DNA of 64,000 nucleotides from Reticulitermes speratus (Eukaryota; Arthropoda; Insecta; Blattodea; Rhinotermitidae): NCBI GenBank assembly GCA_021186555.1, contig JAJKFL010000005.1, forward strand, positions 6,217,678 through 6,281,677, read 5' to 3'. Shown here one piece after another: positions 12,395 through 23,734 of this stretch. Under the pieces are notes generated by a model, which saw only the letters and a program-made list of their open reading frames with translations, had not been told where the DNA came from and made no database searches. How positions within the stretch are numbered: the stretch's first letter is position 1; each line of letters begins with the position of its first letter. Position numbers and translations under genes: made by a program.

Positions 12395-12690
12395 TGTATG
12401 TTCTGTGCTATGGTTATCGGAGGTTTTCTGTTGGTGTAAAGCGGCCGAAACGTAAAGCCAACCTCTTACCTAAACAGAATTCATTCGTACAATCATCCAC
12501 GGATTGCCCACTGCACAATGCTTTTCCTTCACCCAAAACTAAATTTCTCTACTTGTCGGTGTCTGTAACATCCTCTTCTGTGGTTATTGGGGGACCTTTG
12601 TCGGAATAAAGCGGCCGAAACGTGAAGCCAACCCTTCATTTCAATTGAATTCATTCATTCATCCAAGGATTGTCCATTGTATGATCGTTG
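12395..12690. repeat. ~150-bp direct duplication
   Basis: GCGGCCGAAACGTRAAGCCA followed by CATTCATCCAAGGATTG-like sequence occurs at 12,441-12,510 and again at 12,611-12,675, with related flanks. No function seen. Confidence 0.6.
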
Positions 12691-12910
12691 GCGTTCACCC
12701 AGAACAAAGTTTTTCCACATGTTCTTGTCTTTAGTGTCCTCCGTCAGCCCATGGTCAGTAAATATTCCATCTTACTCCATTCATCCATTTTTCTTTAGGT
12801 CTTCCCATCCTTCGTATTCCTTCCGGTTACCATTCTAGGGTTCTCAATTGCAGTCTATTCCTGGCATTCTCTTTAAGTGTCCAAACCATCTAACCTTTTT
12901 CCTTCAGTTA
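12690..12910 (-). pseudogene. Decayed LINE C-terminal fragment
   Basis: The minus strand reads KVRWFGHLKRMPGI and, after stops, GWEDLKKNGWME, a damaged version of the RWFGHxxRM ... GRPKKRW tail of non-LTR reverse transcriptase ORFs. Confidence 0.5.
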
Positions 12911-13520
12911 CTTCTAATACTATATATTCTTCCTTACATCCATATTTGTCTAATGGCGTCATTTCGAAAATTCCCTTTCTTCGATTTCCTTGCGGACCTT
13001 TCTCAAAAATCTATCTTATTTGCAAGTAGTTTATTGGCCTGTTGTGTGTATATTGTTCACAGTTCTGCTCTCAATTGAATACAAATGCTAATAATGCGCG
13101 GAATTTCATTTCCTTTCTCTCTAGATACGCTACACCTAGTCAGTATAGAACAAGTGGCTGGTGTGTCGGTATGTAACAAGAAGCCTTCATTTACGGACAG
13201 GTAAGTTCATCCTAATAACACACACGTTACAGCATATGCTCAAAATCGGGCCAAGTCCCAAATCGCCTGGCAATTCTCAAAACTGACTGCTTCCATTTTG
13301 TACTCTCCATACTAGCCCTCCACTTTTATGTAATATCTATTTCATACTGTCATCTACCTTGGAAGTGAGTGAGTGATTGAGTGAGTGAGTCACACTCTGA
13401 TTACCAGAAACGTCACGTCCGTGTTGCCATATTTATTGTACGGGGTGAGAGGCTTAGTTCTCTGTAAGGCAGGCGTTGAGGCCGAAGAAACAGCTTCAAT
13501 AATTGAGACAGTATTTTATG
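12911..13520. other. No recognisable feature
   Basis: No family resemblance in any frame. A short GTGAGTGA repeat lies at 13,365-13,390. Confidence 0.4.
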
Positions 13521-13770
13521 TAAAATCGTGTTCCGACAAATGTACACTCTTTATTATCTGTTATTTATTACAGTTTATATTAAAATAGTCCAACATGTTT
13601 CGAACTATGTTAGTTCATCTTCAGGGACTCAATTGTTTATTACACCAGCTATAGACGTATGGTCCATGAAGATGAACTAACATAGTTCAAAACATGTTGG
13701 ACTATTTTTAATATAAACTCTATTAAATAACAGATAATAAAGGGTGTTCATTTGTCGGAACACAATTTTA
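13521..13770. repeat. Foldback element with hammerhead-like cores
   Basis: Nearly perfect inverted arms of about 110 bases. The left arm (minus strand, 13,587-13,630) has GTCC, CTGAAGA, stem II GAACTA/TAGTTC, CGAAA, ACATGTT, GGAC. The right arm (plus, 13,661-13,703) has ATGAAGA and CAAAAC, so its core is broken. The spacer is about 30 bases. Confidence 0.8.
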
Positions 13771-14104
13771 TATAATCAAGAAAATGTACGGTACAAATTA
13801 CATAAATGTACGGTACAAATAACATACAGAATATTTTCTTTGTGAGGTACGAGGCGAGGCCAAAGTAAGAGTTGAGCACTGTTCATATAACACAAAACAG
13901 CACATACAGATAACAGCACTTCGACAGATGATATTGACGCTTGGTTTCCTCTAGCAATAAACGAATGACCGATGAAAAAAGGCCGTGACATAGCATGTAA
14001 AATTTTATGGCAGCCCTTCATTTGACGGACACGTGACAAGTAATGAATGATTTCGGATAGGAACAGCCCAGTATTGACAATAACTAGCCATATATTTTAT
14101 TGCT
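13771..14104. other. No recognisable feature
   Basis: A short doubled word ATGTACGGTACAAAT lies at 13,784 and 13,807; otherwise nothing. Confidence 0.4.
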
Positions 14105-14876
14105 ACAGGCTCATGGTCATTGTCAACAATAAACTGTGAGGCTCATTGCCATTGTCAACAATAAACAGTGAGGCTCATTGTCATTGTTAACAATAAACAG
14201 TGAGGCTCATGGTCATTGTCAACAATAAACAGTGAGGCTCATGGTCATTGTCAACAATAAACAGTAAGGCTCATGATCATTGTCAACAATAATCAGTGAG
14301 GCTCATGGTCATTGTCAACAATAAAGAGTGAGGCTCATGGTCATTGTCAACAATAAAGAGTGAGGCTCATGGTAATTGTCAACAATAAACTGTGAGGCTC
14401 ATGGTCATTGTCAACAATAAACAGTGAGGCTCATGGTCATTGTCAACAATAAACAGTGAGGCTCATGGTCATTGTTAACAATAAACAGTGAGGCTCATGG
14501 TAATTGTCAACAATAAACTGTGAGGCTCATGGTCATTGTCAACAATAAAGAGTGAGGCTCATGGTCATTGTCAACAATAAACAGTGAGGCTCATGGTCAT
14601 TGTCAACAATAATCAGTGAGGCTCATGGTCATTGTCAACAATAAAGAGTGAGGCTCATGGTAATTGTCAACAATAAACTGTGAGGCTCATGGTCATTGTC
14701 AACAATAAACAGTGAGGCTCATGGTCATTGTCAACAATAAACAGTGAGGCTCATGGTCATTGTTAACAATAAACAGTGAGGCTCATGGTCATTGTCAACA
14801 ATAAACAGTGAGGCTCATGGTCATTGTTAACAATAAACAGTGAGGCTCATGGTCATTGTCAACAATAAACAGTGAA
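14105..14876. repeat. 32-bp tandem array, ~24 copies
   Basis: The unit is GAGGCTCATGGTCATTGTCA plus ACAATAAACAGT. Variants such as ATAAAGAGT and TTGTTAAC recur in order (about every 9 units), indicating that larger blocks were duplicated. Confidence 0.95.
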
Positions 14877-14928
14877 CGCCAAAAATGTCCGATTTCAGTA
14901 TTTGACAGTAACATATGTGTATCGGTGA

Positions 14929-15024
14929 CGAATCCTGATCTGGAGATCAGGTCTAGCGGAAGGGCACACAATGCGGCATCGCACCGTGCCGCTAGACCTG
15001 ACCCCCGCATCAGGATTCGCCACT
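14929..15024. repeat. Inverted repeat hairpin
   Basis: ATCAGGTCTAGCGG and CCGCTAGACCTGA form an inner stem, and CGAATCCTGAT with ATCAGGATTCG an outer one, so the whole segment can fold back. It immediately follows the 32-bp array. Confidence 0.75.
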
Positions 15025-15554
15025 GAAAATATCATAAAAATTAGGTAGCTTGTAAGCCACGCCCAGGAACTGTAGAAAGTTGTGCGGCTTTTCTGGAAAT
15101 ACCAAATTCAGTCCTTAATAATCAGAAGGCGAAAGAAGCTGATGACTGCGAAATGTCTTGCTCAGTCAGAGAAATTCATCCTTCAGAGTTTGATAAATAT
15201 CACTTACCATGGTGAAAAGGAGACACTTTGAAGATGGAGTGCTATAACAGGTGGAAACCGACGGGACTCAGCCGGAGTGGAAAATTCCGGGGGCTTTCAG
15301 GTCCCAGTATTTCCAAGTAGTAAGTTGCGCCACTCTGCATTATTAAGCCAACTTCACAAAACACCTGCGTGTTAACACCGCCTTGCCCTACAAACAAGCC
15401 AGCAGGATGCATTTCACGAGTGCGTTTGATGTGTCATCTGTCATCACAAACACACCGACTCAGAAACATTTACAATCATCTATCTTTCAAAGTTTCCAGA
15501 CACTTTCTAAGCAAATGCACCTTATTATGTAACAGTTTAAACGACCTCATTAAA
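15025..15554. other. No recognisable feature
   Basis: No gene or repeat that I recognise. Confidence 0.4.
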
Positions 15555-15750
15555 TGAGATCTTCGCTCTTCTTGGACGTTACGCAACGTGAATTGGTACT
15601 TAGTTACCGACGTTTCGGAAGAACCAATCGGTCCCATTTTCAAGCGTCAGCCTGCTGTATCCTTGAAGATGGAACCAATGGATTGTTCCGAAACGTCTTT
15701 AACTAAATACCAATCTACGTTGCGTAACATCCCAGAAGAGCACAGATCTC
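15555..15750. repeat. Foldback element, hammerhead-related
   Basis: Same subfamily as 1,808-2,007: arms start GAGATCTTCGCTCTTCTTGG and end AGAAGAGCACAGATCTC. The plus core is TTGAAGATGGAAC with GTTCCGAAACGTC. A further single-arm relic lies at about 16,045-16,115. Confidence 0.75.
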
Positions 15751-16187
15751 TTTAACCCAGCGGCAGAAGCCTTAAATCAACCTCGATACTTTCCTAAAGT
15801 ACTTTGATTGCAAGGACAGTTTATAAGTCAATTAGTCGTGGCGTTATTGTAACACTTTCTACTCTCACTTCGGTGACTAGGGAGGTTAATCTTCTGCGCT
15901 TATCGCCGTATACTCTGGTACAAATTATCGATGTATAGGATAACCAGCTGTCTTTATTTCCAGGGAAGAAGGAAGACGTATGACAATTCAGGTCTTTCGG
16001 GGTGTTACATCGTGCAGACTGTAAATAGGTGAACACGTTACGAAGGACTGTGGTCGATCGAAACGTCCGTAACTACTTAGCAGTCCACTTGGCATAATGT
16101 CCTAGAAGACCTGAATCTTCATCAAACACGCCTTTCAGAACCTAAATACCGCCAGAAATACACATTCTGTAGATTAAGGCACCTCGT

Positions 16188-16410
16188 AAGGCCCTGCCAT
16201 GGCTCAGGCGGTTAGTCTCCGGCCTCTCAACGCGGAGGCCTGGGTTCGATCCCGGGTCAGTCAATGTGAGATTTGTGGTGGACAAAGTGGCACTGGGACA
16301 GGTTTTTCTCCGAGTTGTCGGTTTTCCCCTGTCAATTTCATTCCACTGGTGCTCCATTAATTGTAAAACTTGGTAAAAAAACTGCTCATCTTCATTACAG
16401 GGGTTGCAAA
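16188..16410 (+). mobile_element. SINE family 2, tRNA-derived, with A and B boxes
   Basis: CCATGGCTCAGGCGGTTAGT and GGGTTCGATCCCGGGTCAG give a polymerase III promoter. The body GTGGCACTGGGACAGG to GGTGCTCCATTAATT is shared with 819-1,010. Ends are approximate. Confidence 0.75.
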
Positions 16411-16486
16411 AGAAGCCTTAAGGCTGCGGGGCCCTTCACCACGAAAAAAAAGGCACCTCGTTCCCAACAGCAGTCTTTAAATTAGT

Positions 16487-17172
16487 TAGTTGGTTACTTA
16501 GGTAGATAGTCAATCAGTTACTTAGGTAGATAGTCAGTCAATCAGTTACTTAGGTAGATAGTCAATCAATCAGTTACTTAGGTAGATAGTCAATCAGTTA
16601 CTTAGGTAGATAGTCAATCAATCAGTTACTTAGGTAGATAGTCAATCAATCAGTTACTTAGGTAGATAGTCAGTCAATCAGTTACGTAGGTAGATAGTCA
16701 ATCAATCAGTTACTTAGGTAGATAGTCAATCAGTTGCTTAGGTAGATAGTCAGTCAATCAGTTACTTAGGTAGATAGTCAATCAGTTACTTAGGTAGATA
16801 GTCAGTCAATCAGTTACTTAGGTAGATAGTCAGTCAATCAGTTACTTAGGTAGATAGTCAGTCAATCAGTTACTTAGGTAGATAGTCAATCAATCAGTTA
16901 CTTAGGTAGATAGTCAGTCAATCAGTTACTTAGGTAGATAGTCAGTCAATCAGTTACTTAGGTAGATAGTCAATCAGTTACTTAGGTAGATAGTCAGTCA
17001 ATCAGTTACTTAGGTAGATAGTCAATCTGTTACTTAGGTAGATAGTCAGTCAATCAGTTACTTAGGTAGATAGTCAGTCAATCAGTTACTTAGGTAGATA
17101 GTCAATCAGTTACTTAGGTAGATAGTCAGTCAATCAGTTACTTAGGTAGATAGTCAATCAATCAGTTACTTG
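16487..17172. repeat. 24/28-bp tandem array, ~26 copies
   Basis: The unit is TTACTTAGGTAGATAGTCA plus one or two further blocks of TCAATCAG-type words, giving 24 and 28 base versions that alternate irregularly. Confidence 0.95.
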
Positions 17173-17981
17173 TTTTATTCGTTATTTATTTAGCCAGTCA
17201 GTCAGTTAGTTGCTTAAATAAGTTACAATAAACTCACGTTAATTTTCAGAATCGGAGTTTTTCACAGTCATGGTACTGAAGATTCAGGTTTTCTTGGATG
17301 TTCGGTCATGTCGAACGGTAAGTAATTAACCCGAAAAGACGAAACATCCCATAAGACTTGGATCGTCAAGTTCCGTGCAAATACACTGCACATCAATACC
17401 TTTACAAATAAACACAGCGGTATGGACCAAATGTAAATATTGCGTTCATCTGTCATCTGATTGGTATAGTGAGAAATATTGTGGCTTATCGAGCAAGATT
17501 TGTCTTCATTTATTTGTGTGACTATCCCATTATTTATTTGGCTAAAATAGAATAAAATAGAGTTTCTGTGAAGATATAATAATGTTTTAGTAAGAAGTAT
17601 CCTCTCTGTTGTACTCTAAGTCGTGTGAATACCTATTTACGACCCTATGTATACACCACTTCTATTGTGCCGCAGAGTGGGAAATTTCAGACTGTGTGGC
17701 ACGCCTGTGCAAGGATTACCAACACATAATTTTATAAAAATCAACCCACAAGTTCTCAAGTTATGGGATGACACTATAGAAAAATATATCTTCAATTACA
17801 TCGAAAAACGTAAAAATTTTAAAAAAATGTGTTGAAGGTATTAGAATAATAAATAGACCATCAATAACAAATCAATATTCTTAGTTATTCAGTATTTAAT
17901 AAAACATGTTTTGTATTCTAGACATTCACCAACAAAATGCACAAATCACTAACAAGGTGCAGTCAGCCCTTTGTCATAGTC
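17173..17981. other. Unassigned; last part flanks hammerhead unit
   Basis: About 17,840-17,981 is the flank of the repeat unit at 17,982 (it shares CACCAACAAAATGCA with other copies). The rest is unassigned. Confidence 0.4.
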
Positions 17982-18028
17982 AAACCCTACACATGTTTCG
18001 GCTCTCTATGAGCCATCATCAGGGGTTT
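17982..18028 (-). ncRNA. Hammerhead-ribozyme-like motif (near-perfect)
   Basis: The minus strand has AAACCC/GGGTTT stem I, CTGATGA, stem II GGCTC/GAGCC, CGAAA, stem III ACATGTGT, A. Flanking sequence (CACCAACAAAATGCA) matches that beside the copy at 59,800 in reverse. Confidence 0.75.
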
Positions 18029-18387
18029 ATCAATAACAAAATCAAGCATTTTGTTGGTGAATGTCCAGAATAATAAAAATGCACGGTGAATTAAGACTAA
18101 AGATGTTTTGTCTTGTATAGTCATCATCAGATATTACAGTTTTAAAATGCTTAAAGGAAGGTCACGTGCGACAGTAGGGTCAACAACAGAATGAAATCAC
18201 ATTCTTTACAATGAAAATACAAATTTTAAAAGATTGTCATATTCAGCCTTTCTTTAAAGTATATAAAAAATTACTTTAAAAATTGTAGCTAGTGCTTCTG
18301 TCTAAAGAGATGTGTGTACTAAATGTTTTAGGTTTTGATGATCTGTTTAGAAGTAAAATTTGTATATAAATCTGTGAAGCAATTCCT

Positions 18388-18490
18388 GTGTTTCTTGGTT
18401 ACGTGTTTCTTGGTTACGTGTTTCTTGGTTACGTGTTTCTTGGTTACGTGTTTCTTGGTTACGTGTTTCTTGGTTACGTGTTTCTTGAGA
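18388..18490. repeat. 15-bp tandem array, ~6-7 copies
   Basis: The unit is GTTTCTTGGTTACGT, perfect copies. Confidence 0.9.
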
Positions 18491-20575
18491 AATGTTTAGT
18501 TGAAGATTCTTGGATTTGTATTATTAACTTGAACGTGTCCTAATTTAGGTAAGAAAATGTGTTTTTTTTGGGGGGGGGGTTTTAAGTAGGTGTAAAGTGT
18601 GTCTTCATTTTGTACAAGCTGATGGGAGTACACCATAAAAAAAACTGTTTCACTTAACATTTCTCTAAATACGTATTTTATAATTGTAATACATACTTAA
18701 TTATGGTCATACAGGCCGAAACATGTTGTATTAAATACTAAATAACTAAAAATATTGAGTAGTGATGGACGGTCTCATTATTATTCCAATACAATTGTAT
18801 GGAATTGTACGGGATGTAGAAACCAAAGCTCATTGAATCTTTTCCACAAAATCCGTTGCAGATATTTTACTCTTCGAAAAATATTAGGTGCGATTTACGC
18901 TCTTAACGTCCGCATAACGCCGTAAAGCACGGTTCCATTCATTGTTGTTCAACTCTAATCAAAATTACAACGGTTCTACAACTGTTAATACAATTACAAA
19001 GTATCATACTCTACGAAAGACCTTTCTGCTGGCCACGAGTTATTACATACGGATGGATAGACATGGAAAATTTAATAGGCGCCTTTTCGAAACTTTTTGT
19101 TGCGAACGCACAAAAATGATAGTAAAAATGCTTTAACCTTGAATTAAAATTAATAAATGTTATTACATAATATTACGTAAAACTCTAAATTTTGAGGATG
19201 TAGAATGGTTTGATCTGGCTCAGGATATGAAATAGATGTGGGCTTTTTGCAAACGGTAACCCTATTTTAAGACACGATGAAGTACTATTTCACAAACAAA
19301 ATGAGTACCAGGTACTAAAGAAGGTCTCTCTTGCATGAAATTATTTGAAAAAAATATTAATCTTAGTTTTACAATGGGCCAAGAAACGTGCCTGCCATTC
19401 GTAAAGCCAGAAATCCCTCGCCGCAACTGTGCGACGTAAATTGAAATATTGGAAATATTACATGTACATGAAGAAGAATGTAATCTGTAAACTGGAGGCT
19501 TTCACAGACGTCACCATGTGGACCTGAATATGAACAGGAAGAGTCCTTGTATATATATGCAACGTGTTCAGAAGTGGGAATGACGCGAATGGTAATTTAT
19601 AGACATGAGAAATCTGAATCTGACAGGCCACTTGTTACGACACAATGTCTCTCTCGTTGCGGAGTTTCAGATACACAATACCGCTCCACGCAGGCGAGTA
19701 AGGAGACAGCTATTGTCCATCACAGTGTTCTTAGTTCTGTGTTTGTATGGTATAAGTTATGTTTTGACAAATTATTGCCAATATGTCTACACTGAACATC
19801 ATTACATTGCAATGAGAAACAAATCAGAATTTTTATTAGAACGTTCTTGGGCATAAAATTCATTCGTCTTCCATTGACTGGTACCGGCTATAGTGTTACA
19901 TGCTGTTATGTGCTGTTATTTACTGTACTGTTTATATACGGTTATATACATGCACAATATTTAAGTGTGATTTCAGCCTCTGATTACAAATTTGCTGACA
20001 TCTTGCCAACAATTTTGCAGCAATCCTAGCACGTTTGAACTCTACGAATGCAAATAGAAGCTAAGTTAAGTGACTTATTTGTCTTTTAAGTCATATTTAA
20101 TAATTACCTACTTATGAAGAAAAAAATCTGTTAATAAAGAAAACGAATCTATATGACGTGTGTAAATAATCCCGGGTTATTTTCTCCAGTAAACTAAGTT
20201 CAAATTGCATTTAAATGAGATGGAATTGCATGTCGCTCATGAAACAGGTATTTGTCGCAACACAATGATACACAATTTTACAGGAGAGACAGAAAACTTG
20301 ACCGATCCTCAACAGACCAACATTTACGCATGTTATGTTCTTACGAAAATATAATGAGAAGCAATTATTTCTGTGGACACCACATTTTGACAGAAGGTGT
20401 GTTTGTAACACAACTGTCTTGTAACACGGGAATCTCAGTTTGACGAATTGTGTGGGTTACGACAAATTGCTGTTTCGTGAGCGATACGCTTGATGTGATC
20501 CATACTCCGTGCAGTATTCGAGTATGTAAGATAAGAGTACCAACAAATGCACAGAAAAAATATATTGAGATTATT
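18491..20575. other. No recognisable feature except repeat relic
   Basis: A decayed hammerhead-related word (ACAGGCCGAAACATGTTG) is at 18,709-18,726. A G run lies at 18,571. Open stretches around 19,550-19,860 overlap each other and resemble nothing I know. Confidence 0.4.
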
Positions 20576-20880
20576 TTATATATATATAATGAACTCCTTC
20601 TTCAAATGTTCGAGTTTTCCTCCTTGATTCAAGGTCCTTACGTTCCAAGTGCCTATCTTGAAGCTGTGATGTTCCTTCTGCGTCTTCTGCTTTTGTCTGT
20701 ATTCCTCGCTGTAACTCTTACCGCGTGGCGTCTCCCCTAGAAACACTCCCCCTCGGAGATCCGAATGGGGCAGTAGTTTACCTCCGGATTGTTTTGTCTC
20801 CAGAGGAAGCATCTCGCATTTGTCTCTGTTTCTGGAACAGACTATCCAGGAAAAGTAATAATGTGGTAATTTTTCCATTT
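20576..20880 (-). pseudogene. LINE endonuclease N-terminal fragment
   Basis: The minus strand reads KIGTWNVRTLNQGGKLEHLK, the first motif of the apurinic-type endonuclease of non-LTR retrotransposons, and is cut off after about 10 more residues at an AT-rich junction near 20,575. The preceding region is the LINE 5' part. Confidence 0.7.
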
Positions 20881-21190
20881 GCTTTCCACATCGCAGTACA
20901 ACAGCCGTTCAGACCACTCTGGTCACGCCTGTTGCTACACGATTATGAACCATCTCGAGCATCATTTGCTGTGTGCTTCAAGTCGCTACTGATGTCGCTG
21001 CTTCCGGCATCAGGGAAGTTTGTATCGGATTTCCCTTCTCCTAGGCATCTCTCTTCATCTGGTTCCTACCCTCTTGATCTGTCCGGCTTGGGAGAACCTA
21101 CTGGTAGCACTGCTACCGCCGGCTTAGCTCTGAGGGTCACTGGAACTAGCTTTGGAAGAGGCTACGGACCTGTCGTAAGACTGACTACAG
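20881..21190 (-). repeat. Repeat segment joined to LINE 3'-end motif
   Basis: The stretch before 21,150 looks like transposon-derived sequence I cannot assign. At 21,150-21,195 a single copy of the GRGYGPVVR-type LINE 3' end (plus strand) is followed by ATGAATGAATGA. The two are in opposite orientation to each other. Confidence 0.4.
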
Positions 21191-21199
21191 AATGAATGA

Positions 21200-21405
21200 A
21201 TGAACTCCTACATGTTTCGGCCAACCACGTGGCCATCTCCACGGATATTTTAAAACTATGGGTTCCTATGATAGTCATTTTACACCTATGGATTGGTTCT
21301 GATACTCTTGTAATTTTATTATATGCTTTTTGATCTATGTAACATTTGTATTTCATATCTCTAAAGATGGCCATATGGTTGACCGAAACATGTGGAGTTC
21401 ACAAT
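21200..21405. repeat. Foldback with degenerate hammerhead-like cores
   Basis: GGCCGAAACATGTAGGAG on the minus strand near 21,205-21,230 faces GACCGAAACATGTGGAG on the plus strand near 21,382. Stem II is retained but the CUGANGA part is changed in both (GTGGAGA and CTAAAGA). Confidence 0.6.
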
Positions 21406-21758
21406 CTATATAAACTAAATTCAAAATACTTGTGTACATTTGTTGGTACTATTATTGTATATAATTGCACATATAGCTTGAGTCTTGAGTAAAATTATGG
21501 GTGGGGCCTAACCTACACCATCACCCCTACGCCCCATGCCAGACCGACCATATCCCACCCCCTAGTATTGCCGTGGTGTTAAGCCATGTCATGTTAGTAC
21601 CAACGTGGGCATAGGGGTTGCAACCTCCGTCACAGGCATGTTCAAACTGCAAACCGCTCAGAAATGGGACAACAGCGACACCACAAAGATGTGTACCAGT
21701 ACTGTCCAATCCAGTGGCATACCCGGGCCGAGTAATCACAATTAACAGAAAATATGAA

Positions 21759-22227
21759 TTTAAAGCTGTCCATTCCTTGCATTTTTTAGATCAATGTGTT
21801 CAATTTACTGTACCAACCAAATGTACATTATTAGTTACATATCAGTGTTATACACGCAGCTGCGACATGTTTCGGTACAAGCGTACCGTTTTCAGGGAGC
21901 GTAATATGCTACGTGTTAAACCAACTGCCAGAAATAACCTATTATTTACAAGGTTCTAAACCTGCAGTAGGCTCCGTTGTTGATGTCATTTTGTTTATAA
22001 AATGTACAACTTGTACAGCAACGGAGTCCACTACAGAATGTGAAACCTTGTAAATAATAGCTTATCACTGGCAGTTGGTTTTAAAGCTGGCATATTGTGT
22101 ACCCTGAAGATCGTACGCTTGTACCGAAACATGTCGCAGCACTGATATGTAACTAATAATGTGCATTTGGTTGGTACAGTAAATTGAATACATTGATCTA
22201 AAAATGCACGGAATGGACAAATTTAAA
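21759..22227. repeat. Foldback element with hammerhead-like cores
   Basis: Inverted arms of about 220 bases with only scattered mismatches. The plus core at 22,101-22,140 is CCCTGAAGA, stem II CGTAC/GTACCG type, GAAA, ACATGTCG. The minus core at 21,864-21,903 reads CTGAAAA (G8 changed). The hairpin centre lies near 21,990. Confidence 0.8.
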
Positions 22228-22231
22228 ACAA

Positions 22232-22845
22232 TAATGGTCACTTTACATGGAGAACAAAATACTTTTCCTCTGTATCTCTGCTTCCATTCCAGGGATTTTC
22301 TTGAAAACTAACACGTCTCACTTTCGACGCACGCGCTACAAACGGTGTAAGTTTGAGATCGGTCAATAACGAAGGGCACTTCAATTGGAGAACAAAGCAC
22401 CGTTTCGTCTGTATCTCGGCCTCCATTGGACGGAATTTCCTGAAACTTCATATTTCGAACTTAACGCGCATGCTTTACAAAAAAAAAAAAAAAAAAAAAG
22501 TAAGTAAGTAAGTTTGGTGGCGATAGGTCCAAAATAAAGAGCACTTTCCTTGGAGAGAAATTACCTTTTCGTCTGTATCTCGGCTTACATAGGAGTGATT
22601 TTCCTCGCATTTCCCACGCATGCGCTACATAAGGCGTACGTTTGGTTGCGATCGATCAGCAATGCAGGGCACTTTACTTGTAGAACAAAGTAGCTTTCAT
22701 CTGTATCTCTGCTTTCATTCAATGGATTTTCCTGAGCCTTCATAACTCTCATTTTCCAAACATGCGCCTCAAAGGACGCGACTTTGCTGCAGATCGTTCG
22801 ATAATGTAGGAAACTTTACTTGGGGAGCAAAGTACTTTTAGTCGC
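22232..22845 (+). repeat. Decayed ~143-bp satellite, first part
   Basis: Diverged units share CACTTTACTTGGAGAACAAAGT, CTGTATCTCGGCTTCCATTG, GATTTTCCTGAAA and TTTGGTTGCGATCGGTCAATAA-like words in constant order. There are about five units before the LINE insertion. Confidence 0.8.
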
Positions 22846-23045
22846 ATATTGTGTAGAAACTGCCTTCTGAAACACGTGATTGAAGGAAAGTTAGAAGGAA
22901 GGATAGAAATGAGGGGAAGACGAGGGAGAAGACGTAAGCAGCTACTGGATGATCTTAAGGAAAAGAGAGGATACTGGAAATTGAAAGAGGAAGCACTAAA
23001 TCGCACTGTGTGGAGAACTCGCTTTGGAAGAGGCTACGGACCTGT
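22846..23045 (+). pseudogene. LINE reverse transcriptase C-terminal fragment
   Basis: RNCLLKHVIEGKLEG, GRRGRRRKQLLDDLK and WRTRFGRGYGPVV follow in one open frame. This is the end of a non-LTR retrotransposon ORF, 5' truncated, inserted in the decayed satellite. Its last 13 codons are the seed of the adjoining 39-bp array. Confidence 0.75.
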
Positions 23046-23730
23046 CGTAATGCAGACTACAGAACGAAGAGGCTACGGACCTGTCGTAAGACAGACTACA
23101 GAATGAAGAGGCTACGGACCTGTCGTAATGCAGACTACAGAACGAAGAGGCTACGGACCTGTCGTAAGACAGACTACAGAATGAAGAGGCTACGGACCTG
23201 TCGTAAGACAGACTACAGAATGAAGAGGCTACGGACCTGTCGTAAGACAGACTACAGAATGAAGAGGCTACGGACCTGTCGTAATGCAGACTACAGAACG
23301 AAGAGGCTACGGACCTGTCGTAAGACAGACTACAGAATGAAGAGGCTACGGACCTGTCGTAATGCAGACTACAGAATGAAGATGCTACGGACCTGTCGTA
23401 AGACAGACTACAGAATGAAGAGGCTACGGACCTGTCGTAATGCAGACTACAGAACGAAGAGGCTACGGACCTGTCGTAAGACAGACTACAGAATGAAGAG
23501 GCTACGGACCTGTCGTAAGACAGACTACAGAATGAAGAGGCTACGGACCTGTCGTAAGACAGACTACAGAATGAAGAGGCTACGGACCTGTCGTAAGACA
23601 GACTACAGAATGAAGAGGCTACGGACCTGTCGTAAGACAGACTACAGAATGAAGAGGCTACGGACCTGTCGTAAGACAGACTACAGAATGAAGATGCTAC
23701 GGACCTGTCGTAAGACAGACTACAGAATGA
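23028..23730. repeat. 39-bp tandem array, 18 copies, LINE-derived
   Basis: The unit is AAGAGGCTACGGACCTGTCG followed by TAAGACAGACTACAGAATG, with variants TAATGC and GAACG. It encodes RGYGPVVRQTTE plus stop, the terminal codons of the adjoining LINE. Because 39 is a multiple of three, long open frames arise on both strands with no coding meaning. Confidence 0.95.
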
Positions 23731-23734
23731 ATTA

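Noticed and set aside
14105-17172. Possible CRISPR-like arrays of short direct repeats
   Set aside because: Units are contiguous tandem repeats without unique spacers, in a eukaryotic genome.
18705-18740. Additional hammerhead motif
   Set aside because: Only the GGCCGAAACATGTTG half remains; the CTGANGA half and stem II are missing.
20725-21195. 156-codon plus-strand open frame
   Set aside because: It runs antisense across a LINE fragment and then into a LINE 3' end; the composition is that of repeat DNA.
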